The notes under the pieces were generated by a model that was given only the letters and a program-made list of their open reading frames with translations, was not told the origin of the DNA and did not search any database. From Novacetimonas pomaceti (GTDB lineage Bacteria; Pseudomonadota; Alphaproteobacteria; Acetobacterales; Acetobacteraceae), in NCBI RefSeq assembly GCF_003207955.1, contig NZ_NOXG01000003.1:186001-250000 (forward strand): 64,000 bases of DNA. The letters run 5' to 3'. Position numbers and translations under genes: made by a program. Shown one piece after another: positions 16,176 to 25,413 of the stretch. How positions within the stretch are numbered: position 1 is the stretch's first letter; every line of letters begins with the position of its first letter.

Positions 16176-17387
16176 CTACGCCGACAGATGGGGCAACTGC
16201 ATGTAGGCCGCGCTCTGCATCTCCTCCAGGCGGGAGGCGGTGCGTTCGAACGCCTTGGCGCCCTGCCCGCGCTGGTAGAGGGAATCGGGCTGGTCCTCGG
16301 CCGAGGCGAACAGCTTCACGTTCTGTTCGTACACCGCGTCGATCAGCACGATGAAGCGCCGGGCCTCGTCGAAATTGTCAGGTCCCATGCGCGGCACGTT
16401 GTCGATGATCAGGTTGGGAAAGCGCGTCGAAAGCGCGAGGTAGTCCCCCGCCCCGAGGAAACGCCCGCACAGTTCGGAAAAGTCGAAGCGCGCCACCGGC
16501 CCCGCCGCGCGCGCGACATGCAGGATGCGGCCCATGATGTCGAGGTCGACCGGCTGCACCGGCGCGCCCGCGGCAAGATGGGTGAAGATGGTATCGAGTT
16601 CCGCCTTCGCCGCCGCGTCGGGGGGCACGATCCATGTCCGCATCCCCCGCACGCCGCCACGGCGGTAATCACGCGGGGAATCGAGGATGACGGTATCAAC
16701 CTCGCGCATGATGATGTCGATGAAGGGCTTGAACGCATCCGCGCCGGGGCGGTCCTGGAACAGGTCCTCCGGTTTGGTGTTGGAGGTCGCGACCACCACC
16801 ACGCCATCCGCGAACAGGAATTCGAACAGCCGCCCCAGGATCATCGCGTCGGCAATGTCATTGACCTGGAATTCGTCAAAACACAGCAGCCACGCCTCCT
16901 GCGCGATCTGGCGCGCCAGCGGCGGGATGGGATCGGCAATGTCGGGCTGCGCCACCTTCATGTCATGCAGGCGCTGGTGGACGTCCTGCATGAAGCGGTG
17001 GAAATGGACCCTGCGCTTGTGCTCCACCGGGGCAAGGTCGAAAAACAGGTCCATGAGCATCGTCTTGCCACGCCCGACCTGCCCGACCATATAGACGCCG
17101 CGCGGTCGCGTGGCCCCTGACTGCGCCCCGCGCCCCGCGCCCAGGCCCAGCCGCGCGCGCAGGCCGCTGAACAGGCCATGGCGCGCGGCCGTGCGCTGCA
17201 TCACTACCGGGTGATAGTCGCGCAGTTCGCGCCACAGCTGGTCCAGGCGGCGGGCCGCCTTTTCCTGTTCCGGATCGCGGTCGAGCTTCCCCGCGGCAAC
17301 GCGGGCCTCGTACACTGCGAAGGGGCCGGCATCGCCTTGCGGAACCGGCTGTAGGGGGGCGGAAGCGGTGCGAATTTCGGTATCCAT
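16176..17387 (-). CDS. zapE: Cell division protein ZapE (AFG1/LACE1-type ATPase)
   Basis: ZapE is an AAA-like ATPase linked in E. coli to Z-ring constriction; mitochondrial relatives (AFG1/LACE1) handle respiratory-chain proteins. The product has Walker A GQVGRGKT, Walker B LLCFDEFQVND and downstream family segments TSNTKPEDLF, FDFSELCG and a C-terminal RRFIVLIDAVYEQ. The ATG at 17387 (MDTEIRTAS) gives 403 residues, but its ribosome site is weak and in-frame ATGs at 17441 and 17537 exist, so the start is uncertain. Placement just upstream of sucA is common in alphaproteobacteria. Confidence 0.93.
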   Translation of the reverse strand: MDTEIRTASAPLQPVPQGDAGPFAVYEARVAAGKLDRDPEQEKAARRLDQLWRELRDYHPVVMQRTAARHGLFSGLRARLGLGAGRGAQSGATRPRGVYMVGQVGRGKTMLMDLFFDLAPVEHKRRVHFHRFMQDVHQRLHDMKVAQPDIADPIPPLARQIAQEAWLLCFDEFQVNDIADAMILGRLFEFLFADGVVVVATSNTKPEDLFQDRPGADAFKPFIDIIMREVDTVILDSPRDYRRGGVRGMRTWIVPPDAAAKAELDTIFTHLAAGAPVQPVDLDIMGRILHVARAAGPVARFDFSELCGRFLGAGDYLALSTRFPNLIIDNVPRMGPDNFDEARRFIVLIDAVYEQNVKLFASAEDQPDSLYQRGQGAKAFERTASRLEEMQSAAYMQLPHLSA

Positions 17388-17662
17388 GTCCAACGCCGAT
17401 AATCCCTCCGCGCACCCCCCGCAAGGGCACAAAACCGCCATATGCCGCCGTTGCGGGGGTTCTCTCCATCTGGTGAACGCAAAGGGCGGGAAATGGAGCA
17501 TTTGTGATGGGTCCGCCCCACCCCGCGCCGCGTTCATTTCCCATCATGGCCCATACCTGCGACACCAGCCCCGGCGACACCGGCATGACGCCAGCCTTGC
17601 GGGGCGGATCACTCAGCCGTAATCTCGATCCCCGTACCTTTGCCGTGGCCATACAGGATCGC

Positions 17663-18304
17663 ATGACCATACCCATCACGCCCGACTATGCCGCGCTGGA
17701 AAACGCCGGGGTCATTACAGATCCGTTCCCCCATGTGGTCGTGCCCCATTTCATCGGGGCTGCGGACCTGCATGCGGCGGTGGCGTCGCTGCCGGCATTC
17801 CCGTCGGGCGGATCCTACCCCCCTGACGCGCTGAACCTTTCGCCGCTGATCCGCCAGCTGGTGGACCAGCTTGAAGGGCCGGGTCTGCGCGATATCATCG
17901 CGGCGAAATTCGGGCTGGACCTGCATGACGCGCCCACGATGCTGACCCTGCGGGGACGCACGCGGGCGCAGGACGGGCGCATCCATCGCGACTCGTCCTC
18001 CAAGCGGGTGACGGTGCTGCTGTACCTCAATACCGACGACGGCGCGTGGGGCCGCCACGAAGGCTGCCTGCGGCTGTTGCGCGGCGAACATGACATCGAG
18101 GATTACGCGGCGGAGATCCCGCCCGTGAACGGCACGCTGGTGGTCTTTCCCAACGGGGAGAACACATGGCATGGCCACCGCCGCTTTGTCGGGGTGCGCC
18201 ACACCATACAGCTCAACTACATGACCAACGATTCGCGGGCGCGCAGCGAACTGCGCCGTCATCGCCTGTCGGCATTGACGAAACGCCTGGGGATTGCGGC
18301 ATAA
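17663..18304 (+). CDS. 2-oxoglutarate/Fe(II)-dependent oxygenase-like protein
   Basis: The 213-residue protein shows the double-stranded beta-helix iron triad: HxD at H108/D110 (GRIHRDSSS), a distal His in NTWHGHRR (H170 or H172) and R179, which would bind the 2-oxoglutarate carboxylate. This suggests a dioxygenase hydroxylating an unknown substrate. It has no signal peptide and is short, so it is probably a single catalytic domain. The ATG at 17663 follows agga. It diverges from zapE and is followed, 116 bases later, by two exported proteins, with no clear functional link. The substrate cannot be named. Confidence 0.75.
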   Translation: MTIPITPDYAALENAGVITDPFPHVVVPHFIGAADLHAAVASLPAFPSGGSYPPDALNLSPLIRQLVDQLEGPGLRDIIAAKFGLDLHDAPTMLTLRGRTRAQDGRIHRDSSSKRVTVLLYLNTDDGAWGRHEGCLRLLRGEHDIEDYAAEIPPVNGTLVVFPNGENTWHGHRRFVGVRHTIQLNYMTNDSRARSELRRHRLSALTKRLGIAA

Positions 18305-18419
18305 GGGAGGCCATCACAGCCATGATTTCGACATGCCGGATGCTATGATGATGATCGGCTGACACAACGATTATCCGGCTTTTTCCCTTTTTACGTACCA
18401 TTGGATAAGGGTTCTCGCA

Positions 18420-18767
18420 TTGAAGCGGTTTTCACGATTTCCCAGGTTCCTTGCCGTCGCGAGCGCAGCGCTGACGCTGATGACCGCGACCCTTCCCCTC
18501 GCACCCGCGCAGGCACAGGGATGGGGCAGGCGCGGCGGCCCGCCGCCGCCGCCACGTGGTGGATGGCATGACGGCCGGGGCCGGGGCGGTGGCGCCGGGC
18601 TTGCGATCGGCAGCGGCATCGCGGGCCTTGCAATCGGGACGATGATCGGCAGCACGCTGGCGGACCGCGCCGTGGCCCCGCCGCCTGCCTATTACCCGCC
18701 GCAGCCGGTCCCGCCGCCGCCGCCGCCGACCTACTATTCCCCTTCCCCTTATGGTTACGGATACTGA
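18420..18767 (+). CDS. Small exported Pro/Gly-rich protein with glycine-zipper segment
   Basis: The 115-residue product starts with a clear signal peptide (about 1-33, ending APAQAQ). A Gly/Arg/Pro-rich stretch, a glycine-zipper-like hydrophobic segment (AGLAIGSGIAGLAIGTMIG, about 60-78) and a tail of polyproline and Tyr (ending YGYGY) follow. Similar proteins are common in acetic acid bacteria and are presumed envelope proteins, but no function is known. The start codon is TTG, with an aagg site about nine bases upstream. It lies 67 bases before the Spy/CpxP-like gene and may be cotranscribed. Confidence 0.7.
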   Translation: MKRFSRFPRFLAVASAALTLMTATLPLAPAQAQGWGRRGGPPPPPRGGWHDGRGRGGGAGLAIGSGIAGLAIGTMIGSTLADRAVAPPPAYYPPQPVPPPPPPTYYSPSPYGYGY

Positions 18768-18834
18768 ACCCCGGTCTTACCCGCCGCGTTTGCATCCCAC
18801 CCGACCACCTGAACAGATCTGAAGGGATACTGTC

Positions 18835-19350
18835 ATGATTCTTCGCCGTATTCTGCCTGTCGCCGCCCTCATGCTGCCGGGTATCGCCATGGCTGCCGTC
18901 CCCCCCACGCAGCCCGCGCCCGCCGCCGCGACGGCCCCCCTTGCCCATACGCCGCATGATCCCACGCCGGAACAGCTGGAAGAACATATCAGCACGCTGC
19001 ATCAGCAGCTGCACATCACCAAGGCACAGGAAAAGCTGTGGGCGCCGTTCGCGCAGGACATGCGCGACAACGCCAGCCGCCTGCATGACGCGATCGAAAA
19101 CCGTCGCTCGTCCCTCGCCACGCTGAGCGCGACCGACAACATGCAGTCCTATGCCGCCCTGGTGGCCGAACGCGCGCAGGACATGCAGACGCTGAGCCAG
19201 GCGTTCGTGCCGCTTTATGCCTCCTTCTCCAAGAAGCAGAAGAAGAATGCCGACGCCCTGTTCCGGATGGGCGACGAACAGCATGGCGAACACCAGGCTG
19301 CGGCACAGGACGGACAGGCCGCGTCCGACGCCTCCACCGCAGCGAAATAA
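18835..19350 (+). CDS. Periplasmic Spy/CpxP-like (LTxxQ-type) protein
   Basis: The 171-residue product has a signal peptide (1-20, cleavage after GIAMA), a Pro/Ala-rich spacer and a helical domain. Its HITKAQEKLWAPF start matches the LTxxQ pattern of the Spy/CpxP family of periplasmic chaperones and stress sensors. The C-terminal tail is Gln/Ala-rich and probably disordered. A second LTxxQ motif is not obvious. A strong terminator follows at 19409. Confidence 0.75.
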   Translation: MILRRILPVAALMLPGIAMAAVPPTQPAPAAATAPLAHTPHDPTPEQLEEHISTLHQQLHITKAQEKLWAPFAQDMRDNASRLHDAIENRRSSLATLSATDNMQSYAALVAERAQDMQTLSQAFVPLYASFSKKQKKNADALFRMGDEQHGEHQAAAQDGQAASDASTAAK

Positions 19351-19408
19351 CGCGCAGCCTGCCCCACGCGGGGGCAGGATACCGGACGGCGGACAGCCGT
19401 CCATATGA

Positions 19409-19443
19409 GGTTGTGGCCGGATGACGGCCACAACCTTTTTTTA
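19409..19443. terminator. Bidirectional rho-independent terminator
   Basis: The arms ggttgtggcc and ggccacaacc form a perfect 10-base stem around a seven-base loop, followed by a run of nine T. It lies between the convergent Spy-like gene and zwf. Confidence 0.92.
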
Positions 19444-19473
19444 TCCGTTCCCGTTCAGGGAACGCCGTGCGGA

Positions 19474-21009
19474 TCAGGCCCCGTCAAGCGGATACCATTC
19501 CCGTCCGTCACGTTCGAGCAGTTCGTCCGCCCCTTTCGGCCCGGTCGCGCCGGCGGGATAGATTTCAAGGCCGGTGCCATTGCCCGCCCATGCCTGAAGC
19601 ACGGGATCAACCGCGCGCCACGCCGCCTCGATATTGTCGGCGCGCTGGAACAGGGTGGCATCGCCCATCAGGCAGTCATACAGCAGGGTTTCATACCCGA
19701 CGTTCGGAGACTGCGCGAAAACGTCCTCGTACCGGAAACGCACCTGCACGTCGGCAAGGTCCATCCGTGGCCCGGGACGCTTGGCCCCCATTTCCATCGT
19801 CAGTCCCTGCGCGGGCTGGATATTGAGGATGATGCGGTTGGGCGGCAGTTCGTGCGTTTCGGTGTCGCGGAACATCATCATCGGCGGCTTCTTGAACTGG
19901 ACCACCACCTCCGTCCGGCGGCCACCCAGCGACTTGCCGGTGCGCAGGTAGAACGGAACCCCGGCCCAGCGCCAGTTATCGACATGCAGTTTCAGCGCGA
20001 CATAGGTTTCCGTCGTGCTGTCGGCCGCGACGCCCGGACTGTCGCGATAGGCGATGACCGGCTTGCCTTCCACCGTGCCCGCCGCGTACTGCCCGCGCAC
20101 CGCGTCGGTGGGGGAAATGGGGCGCACCGCCTCGAACAGCTGTTCCTTGCTGGTGCGCACCGTGTCGGCGGAGAAGGAATTCGGCGGCTCCATCGCCACC
20201 ATGCCGAAAAGCTGGAACAGGTGGTTGGGGATCATGTCGCGCAGCGCGCCGGTGGGTTCATAGAACGCGCCGCGCTGTTCCACGCCGATCGTCTCTGCCG
20301 CGGTGATCTGGACATGGTCGATGAATTCGTTGCGCCACAGCGGTTCGAACAGCAGGTTGCCAAACCGCATGGCGAGGATGTTCTGCACCGTTTCCTTACC
20401 CAGGAAATGGTCGATGCGATAAACCTGGCTTTCCTGCAGCACCGCCAGGATCCGGCGGTTGAGTTCACGCGCGCTGCGCAGGTCGGCGCCGAACGGCTTT
20501 TCGACCACCACGCGGCGGAAGTGGCCGCCCGTTTCGGTCACGAGTCCCGCGCGGCCCAGCATTTCGATCACCGGGGCGAAAAAGCGCGAGGACACGGCGA
20601 GGTAGAAGATCGCATTGCCATCGATTTTTTCCCCCAGCGCGCGGATCTGCGCCAGGTCGCCGAAATCGGCCTGGACATAGTCCAGCCGGTCGCACACCCA
20701 TTTCCACTGCGTGGCGTTGATGCTGGGGGCATGGAATTCGGCGTTGGGGTCGTGGGTGAAGGATTGCATCATCTCCGTCAGGCCATCGCGCCACTGCGCG
20801 GTGGTGCTGGCGACATGGTCCACGCCGATGATGCGGAAGGCGGGATCCAGAAGCCCGCTCCCCGCGAGGTTGTACAGCGCCGGCATCAGCAAACGCTTGG
20901 TAAGGTCACCATGCGCGCCGAAAATCACCAGCGTGCAGGCCGGGGCCGGCCGGACGCCCGCAGGCGCGCGCGGCGTCGGAGAGGCAGGGTTGGCGTCAGG
21001 TAAAGACAT
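19474..21009 (-). CDS. zwf: Glucose-6-phosphate 1-dehydrogenase
   Basis: The enzyme oxidises glucose 6-phosphate to 6-phosphogluconolactone with NAD(P)+, the entry to the oxidative pentose phosphate pathway, which dominates sugar catabolism in acetic acid bacteria. The 511-residue product has the nucleotide loop FGAHGDLTKRLL, the VVVEKPFG segment and the catalytic RIDHFLGKE; the C-terminal domain contains YLRTGKSL. The ATG at 21009 (MSLPDANPAS) gives the usual length, and upstream in-frame codons encode sequence foreign to the family. It stands alone, divergent from asd. Confidence 0.97.
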   Translation of the reverse strand: MSLPDANPASPTPRAPAGVRPAPACTLVIFGAHGDLTKRLLMPALYNLAGSGLLDPAFRIIGVDHVASTTAQWRDGLTEMMQSFTHDPNAEFHAPSINATQWKWVCDRLDYVQADFGDLAQIRALGEKIDGNAIFYLAVSSRFFAPVIEMLGRAGLVTETGGHFRRVVVEKPFGADLRSARELNRRILAVLQESQVYRIDHFLGKETVQNILAMRFGNLLFEPLWRNEFIDHVQITAAETIGVEQRGAFYEPTGALRDMIPNHLFQLFGMVAMEPPNSFSADTVRTSKEQLFEAVRPISPTDAVRGQYAAGTVEGKPVIAYRDSPGVAADSTTETYVALKLHVDNWRWAGVPFYLRTGKSLGGRRTEVVVQFKKPPMMMFRDTETHELPPNRIILNIQPAQGLTMEMGAKRPGPRMDLADVQVRFRYEDVFAQSPNVGYETLLYDCLMGDATLFQRADNIEAAWRAVDPVLQAWAGNGTGLEIYPAGATGPKGADELLERDGREWYPLDGA

Positions 21010-21369
21010 GATCCGTGACAGTCCTTTGTCTGTGTTTTCGCGCGGGGGAGGCCGTCTGCCGTGACAACGCGCCGCCCACGCAGAAAATCCGCCCGGGCGC
21101 GGGAACACGCCACCGGACATGACGGACCATACCACCATGTCGGGACCGCGCGCCTTGCGCCTGCTCAAACAGCATCATGTGCAAAGACAGGAAGGATGTC
21201 CCGGCAATAGATAAAAAGATTCGGGAAAAATATCGTGTTGCTTGCACCACCCGCACGCAGGCTCTAGGTGTCGGGACGCTTAACGACTGTCTGCAAATCC
21301 GCGTCGGCGCGTCCTTATCTGATCTGGATATGCTCCAGGGACACCGGCGCATCATCAGGGGATTATCCA
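21010..21369. other. Divergent zwf/asd promoter region
   Basis: These 360 bases hold the promoters of two divergent genes. An AT-rich segment at about 21205-21240 (ataaaaagattcgggaaaaa) is the likeliest promoter core, but no clear -35/-10 pair can be assigned. No gene or RNA is supported. Confidence 0.45.
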
Positions 21370-22401
21370 ATGGGTTACCGCGTTGCGGTGGTGGGTGCCA
21401 CCGGTGCCGTCGGGCGTGAAATACTCAAGACACTGGCCGAACGGCGCTTTCCGGTGGACGACATCGTGGCGCTGGCCTCCGCCCGGTCGGCCGGGCAGGA
21501 AGTCTCGTTCGGGGAAAACCGGGTGCTCAAGGTGCGCAACCTTGAACATTTCGACTTCACCGGATGGGATGTCGCGCTGTTTTCGCCCGGCGGGAAGGTT
21601 TCCGCCACGTACGCCCCCCGCGCGGCCAGGGCCGGATGCGTGGTGATCGACAATACCTCCCATTTCCGCATGGAACCCGACGTTCCGCTGGTGGTGCCGG
21701 AGGTCAATCCCAATGATGTGAAAAAGGCGAAGCGCAACATCATCGCCAACCCCAACTGTTCCACCATCCAGATGGTCGTGGCGCTCAAGCCGCTGCATGA
21801 CCTGTTCACGATCCGGCGCGTGGTCGTCGCGACGTACCAGGCCGTCGCGGGCGCGGGCAAGGGCGGGATGGACGAACTGTTCACCCAGACGCGCGGCAGT
21901 TTCGTGGGCGACCCGGCGCAGGCCGAGCAGTTCACCAAGCAGATCGCCTTCAACTGCATTCCCCATATCGACCGTTTCATGGATGACGGCGCGACGAAGG
22001 AGGAATGGAAGATGGCGGTGGAGACGCGCAAGATCCTCGACCCCGATATCGCCGTCTTTGCCACATGCGTGCGCGTGCCGGTGTTCATCGGCCATGCCGA
22101 GGCCGTCAGCGTGGAGTTCGAGGAGCCTGTCGATCTCGAGCGCGCGCGCGCGGCCCTGCGCGAGGCGCCCGGAGTCGTGCTCCACGACAAGCGCGAGGAT
22201 GGCGGTTATGTCACCCCGGTCGAGGCGGTGGGAGAGGACGCGACCTATGTCTCGCGCCTGCGGGTCGACCCGACCGTCCCCAACGGACTCGGCTTCTGGT
22301 GCGTGTCGGACAACCTGCGCAAGGGGGCCGCGCTGAACGCGGTTCAAATCGCGGAAACAATGATTGCGCTCGACCTGCTGGGACCCGGCAGGCGCGCCTG
22401 A
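21370..22401 (+). CDS. asd: Aspartate-semialdehyde dehydrogenase
   Basis: The enzyme reduces aspartyl phosphate to aspartate semialdehyde with NADPH, the branch point to lysine/diaminopimelate, threonine and methionine. The 343-residue product has the nucleotide loop GATGAVGREIL (9-19), the catalytic Cys in NPNCSTIQ (C130), the substrate region ATYQAVAGAGKGG and the catalytic His in VFIGHAEAV. The ATG at 21370 follows cagggga. A hairpin at 22414 follows the stop. Confidence 0.97.
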   Translation: MGYRVAVVGATGAVGREILKTLAERRFPVDDIVALASARSAGQEVSFGENRVLKVRNLEHFDFTGWDVALFSPGGKVSATYAPRAARAGCVVIDNTSHFRMEPDVPLVVPEVNPNDVKKAKRNIIANPNCSTIQMVVALKPLHDLFTIRRVVVATYQAVAGAGKGGMDELFTQTRGSFVGDPAQAEQFTKQIAFNCIPHIDRFMDDGATKEEWKMAVETRKILDPDIAVFATCVRVPVFIGHAEAVSVEFEEPVDLERARAALREAPGVVLHDKREDGGYVTPVEAVGEDATYVSRLRVDPTVPNGLGFWCVSDNLRKGAALNAVQIAETMIALDLLGPGRRA

Positions 22402-22413
22402 ATACATGCCTTT

Positions 22414-22444
22414 TTGGCGCGGATCAGCCATGCGTCCGCGCCAA
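22414..22444. terminator. Hairpin downstream of asd
   Basis: The arms ttggcgcgga and tccgcgccaa form a perfect 10-base stem with an 11-base loop, 12 bases after the asd stop. No T run follows on the plus strand, so termination is plausible but weak, or it only protects the mRNA end. Confidence 0.5.
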
Positions 22445-22586
22445 TGCTTGGATCAATACATTCGGGGCGTCTCTCAACCTCGTGTTCCGGGCCTGCGTTG
22501 ACCACACCCATCGGGGGGCGTAGGACCGAATAATACAAGGCAACGGAACAAACCGAAGCCATAACAGGGAAATTGACGAGACGACC

Positions 22587-23045
22587 ATGCAGGATGTCCG
22601 TGATGCGCTCTATGTAGGGCACCGAAGCGACGGAACTCTGACCAGGCGGCCAATGTCCCCGCACCTCCAGGTCTACCGCTTCCGTCTTTCCATGTTCCTT
22701 TCAATCGCGAACCGCGCGGCCGGCGTTGCCGCCACCGTGGGGTCCGCGCTTGGCATCTGCTGGATCAGCGCTGCCGCAAAGGGACCGAAATCATTTGCCA
22801 AGGTCCGCAAGGTGACCGGCCATCCGCTGGGCAAGCTTGCCCTGGCTGGCTGGGCCCTGGCCTTGGTCTATCACTTTGTGGCGGGGATTCGCCACCTGAT
22901 GTGGGACAGCGGCGCCCGCTTCGAAAAGAAGGAAATCAACGAGGACGGTCCCGTGGCCGCAGGTGTGACCGTGGGCGTCACGCTGGCGCTGGTTGCCAGC
23001 ATCCTTGGCGTCGCAGCCTGTCGCTCGAAGAAGAGGGCCTCCTGA
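22587..23045 (+). CDS. sdhC: Succinate dehydrogenase cytochrome b556 subunit
   Basis: SdhC anchors complex II in the inner membrane and helps bind heme b and ubiquinone. The 152-residue product has the family start RPMSPHLQVYRF, three predicted membrane helices (about 40-60, 77-98 and 122-143) and the heme-ligand His region YHFVAGIRHLMWD. It opens the sdhCDAB operon. The gap before it contains a TTGACC-17-TAGGAC arrangement near 22498-22526 that may be the promoter. The sdhD ATG begins one base after the stop codon. Confidence 0.93.
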   Translation: MQDVRDALYVGHRSDGTLTRRPMSPHLQVYRFRLSMFLSIANRAAGVAATVGSALGICWISAAAKGPKSFAKVRKVTGHPLGKLALAGWALALVYHFVAGIRHLMWDSGARFEKKEINEDGPVAAGVTVGVTLALVASILGVAACRSKKRAS

Positions 23046-23046
23046 C

Positions 23047-23475
23047 ATGAGTACTCAGCACAAACCGCATATCACCGTCATGCGTTCGCAGCTGTCGCGC
23101 GCGCGCGGGCTGGGTTCCGGCAAGAGCGGCGTCGCCCACTGGTGGGCGGAACGCGTGTCGGCCGTGGCGCTGGTGCCGCTGTCGGGCTGGTTCGTGATCC
23201 AGGTCTTCCGCCTTGCCGGGGCATCCCAGCCGGAAGTCGCGAAGTGGGGCGGCAGGCCTGTCAACGCCACCATGATGATGGCGCTGGTGATCCTGACATT
23301 CTACCACACGCAGCTGGGCCTGCAGGTCATCATCGATGACTATGTGCATGGCAAGGCGCATGTCCCGGCAAGCCTGCTGATGAAAAGCGTGATTTTCCTG
23401 CTGGGCGTGTTCGGCGCGATTTCCGTTCTGAAGCTGGCGCTTGCCACCACGCGCGGGCGAATCGCCGCGAGCTGA
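23047..23475 (+). CDS. sdhD: Succinate dehydrogenase membrane anchor subunit
   Basis: SdhD is the second membrane subunit of complex II. The 142-residue product has three predicted helices, the segment HWWAERVSAVALVPLS typical of alphaproteobacterial SdhD, and the heme/quinone region FYHTQLGLQVIIDDYVHG. The ATG at 23047 directly follows the sdhC stop. Alternative upstream starts would overlap sdhC and lack family support. Confidence 0.93.
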   Translation: MSTQHKPHITVMRSQLSRARGLGSGKSGVAHWWAERVSAVALVPLSGWFVIQVFRLAGASQPEVAKWGGRPVNATMMMALVILTFYHTQLGLQVIIDDYVHGKAHVPASLLMKSVIFLLGVFGAISVLKLALATTRGRIAAS

Positions 23476-23575
23476 CGCGCGCGCCACGCCACCGGCAAGA
23501 CAGAGACATTCGCGGACTGGCGGTCCGGTCAACCCCGCCCGGCAGTCCGAACGAGCATCGGGACACGTCCAAACA

Positions 23576-25387
23576 ATGAATGCGATCACATCCCCAATCC
23601 CCGGCAATTACAAGATCGTCGATCACGCCTATGACGTGGTCGTGGTCGGTGCCGGCGGTTCCGGCCTTCGGGCCACACTTGGCATGGGTGCGGCCGGCCT
23701 GAAGACCGCCTGCATCACCAAGGTTTTCCCCACACGCAGCCACACCGTCGCCGCACAGGGCGGCATTGGCGCGTCGCTTGGCAACATGGCCGAGGACAAC
23801 TGGCGCTGGCACATGTACGATACCGTCAAGGGATCGGACTGGCTGGGTGACCAGGACGCCATCGAATACATGTGCCGCGAGGCCGTCCCCGCCGTGTACG
23901 AGCTGGAACACATGGGTGTTCCCTTCTCCCGCACGGAAGAGGGCAAGATCTACCAGCGCCCCTTCGGCGGGCACATGCGCAATTATGGCGAGGCCCCCGT
24001 GCCCCGCGCCTGCGCCGCGGCCGACCGCACGGGCCATGCCATCCTGCATACGCTGTACCAGCAGTGCCTGAAGCATAACGTCGAATTCTTCGTCGAATAT
24101 TTCGCCATCGACCTGATCATGGACGAAAAGGGCGCGTGCAAGGGCGTTGTCGCATGGTGCCTCGACGATGGCACGCTGCACCGTTTCCGCGCGCAGATGG
24201 TCGTCCTGGCGACCGGCGGCTATGGCCGTGCCTACAACTCGTGCACATCGGCCCATACCTGCACCGGCGACGGCGGCGGCATGGCGGTGCGCGCGGGCAT
24301 CCCGCTGCAGGATATGGAATTCGTGCAGTTCCACCCCACGGGCATCTTCCCGGCAGGCTGCCTGCTGACCGAAGGCTGCCGTGGCGAAGGTGGCTACCTC
24401 ACCAATTCCGAAGGCGAGCGTTTCATGGAACGCTATGCCCCGACGGCCAAGGATCTCGCATCGCGCGACGTCGTTTCACGCGCCATGACGATCGAGATCA
24501 ACGAAGGGCGCGGCTGTGGTCCGAAAAAGGACTATATCCTGCTGCATCTGGAACATCTCGGCGCGGACCTGCTGCATGAACGCCTGCCGGGCATTTCGGA
24601 AACGGCGCGCATCTTTGCCGGCGTGGACGTGACCAAGGAACCGGTTCCGGTCCTGCCGACGGTGCATTACAACATGGGCGGCATCCCCACCAATTACCAT
24701 GGCGAGGTCATCCGCCCCACCGCCGACGATGTCGATGCCGTGGTGCCCGGCCTGATGGCCGTGGGCGAGGCCGCGTGCGTGTCCGTGCATGGCGCGAACC
24801 GCCTTGGCACGAATTCCCTGCTGGACCTGGTTGTCTTCGGCCGTGCCGCAGCCCAGCGCGCGGCCCAGATCATCAAGACCGAGGAAACCATCCCGCCGCT
24901 GCCGCCCGGGGCAGGCGACAAGGCCATCGAGCGTTTCGACCGCCTGCGCAATGCCAAGGGCAAGACGCATGTCGCCGCGATGCGCGCCAACCTGCAGCGC
25001 ACGATGCAAAAGCATGCCGCCGTGTTCCGCAATACCAAGAGCCTTGCGGAAGGCGTGGAAAAGATCGCGGAAATCTGGAAGGAACTTCCCGACATCTCCA
25101 TTTCCGACCGTTCGCTGATCTGGAACAGCGACCTGATGGAAGCCCTGGAGTTCGAGAACCTTCTGGCGAACGCGACCGTAACGATGGCCGGGGCCGAAGC
25201 CCGTCACGAAAGCCGTGGCGCACAGGCGCACGACGATTATCCCGAACGTGACGACAAGAACTGGATGAAGCACACCGTCGCCCACATGGACGACAAGGGA
25301 CAGGTCACGCTGACCTATCGCCCCGTGCATATGAAGACCCTGACTGACGACGTTCAGGTCTTCCCCCCCAAGAAACGCGTTTACTAA
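23576..25387 (+). CDS. sdhA: Succinate dehydrogenase flavoprotein subunit
   Basis: SdhA oxidises succinate to fumarate with covalently bound FAD. The 603-residue product has the FAD motif VVGAGGSGLRA, the flavinylation His in TRSHTVAAQGGIGASLGN, the active-site region HPTGIFPAGCLLTEGCRGEGG and the late RLGTNSLLDLVVFGRAA segment. The C-terminus YRPVHMK is typical. It begins 100 bases after sdhD with only a weak ribosome site. sdhB follows after 26 bases. Confidence 0.98.
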   Translation: MNAITSPIPGNYKIVDHAYDVVVVGAGGSGLRATLGMGAAGLKTACITKVFPTRSHTVAAQGGIGASLGNMAEDNWRWHMYDTVKGSDWLGDQDAIEYMCREAVPAVYELEHMGVPFSRTEEGKIYQRPFGGHMRNYGEAPVPRACAAADRTGHAILHTLYQQCLKHNVEFFVEYFAIDLIMDEKGACKGVVAWCLDDGTLHRFRAQMVVLATGGYGRAYNSCTSAHTCTGDGGGMAVRAGIPLQDMEFVQFHPTGIFPAGCLLTEGCRGEGGYLTNSEGERFMERYAPTAKDLASRDVVSRAMTIEINEGRGCGPKKDYILLHLEHLGADLLHERLPGISETARIFAGVDVTKEPVPVLPTVHYNMGGIPTNYHGEVIRPTADDVDAVVPGLMAVGEAACVSVHGANRLGTNSLLDLVVFGRAAAQRAAQIIKTEETIPPLPPGAGDKAIERFDRLRNAKGKTHVAAMRANLQRTMQKHAAVFRNTKSLAEGVEKIAEIWKELPDISISDRSLIWNSDLMEALEFENLLANATVTMAGAEARHESRGAQAHDDYPERDDKNWMKHTVAHMDDKGQVTLTYRPVHMKTLTDDVQVFPPKKRVY

Positions 25388-25413
25388 GCGCACGGCGGAA
25401 AGGGAACGAGACG

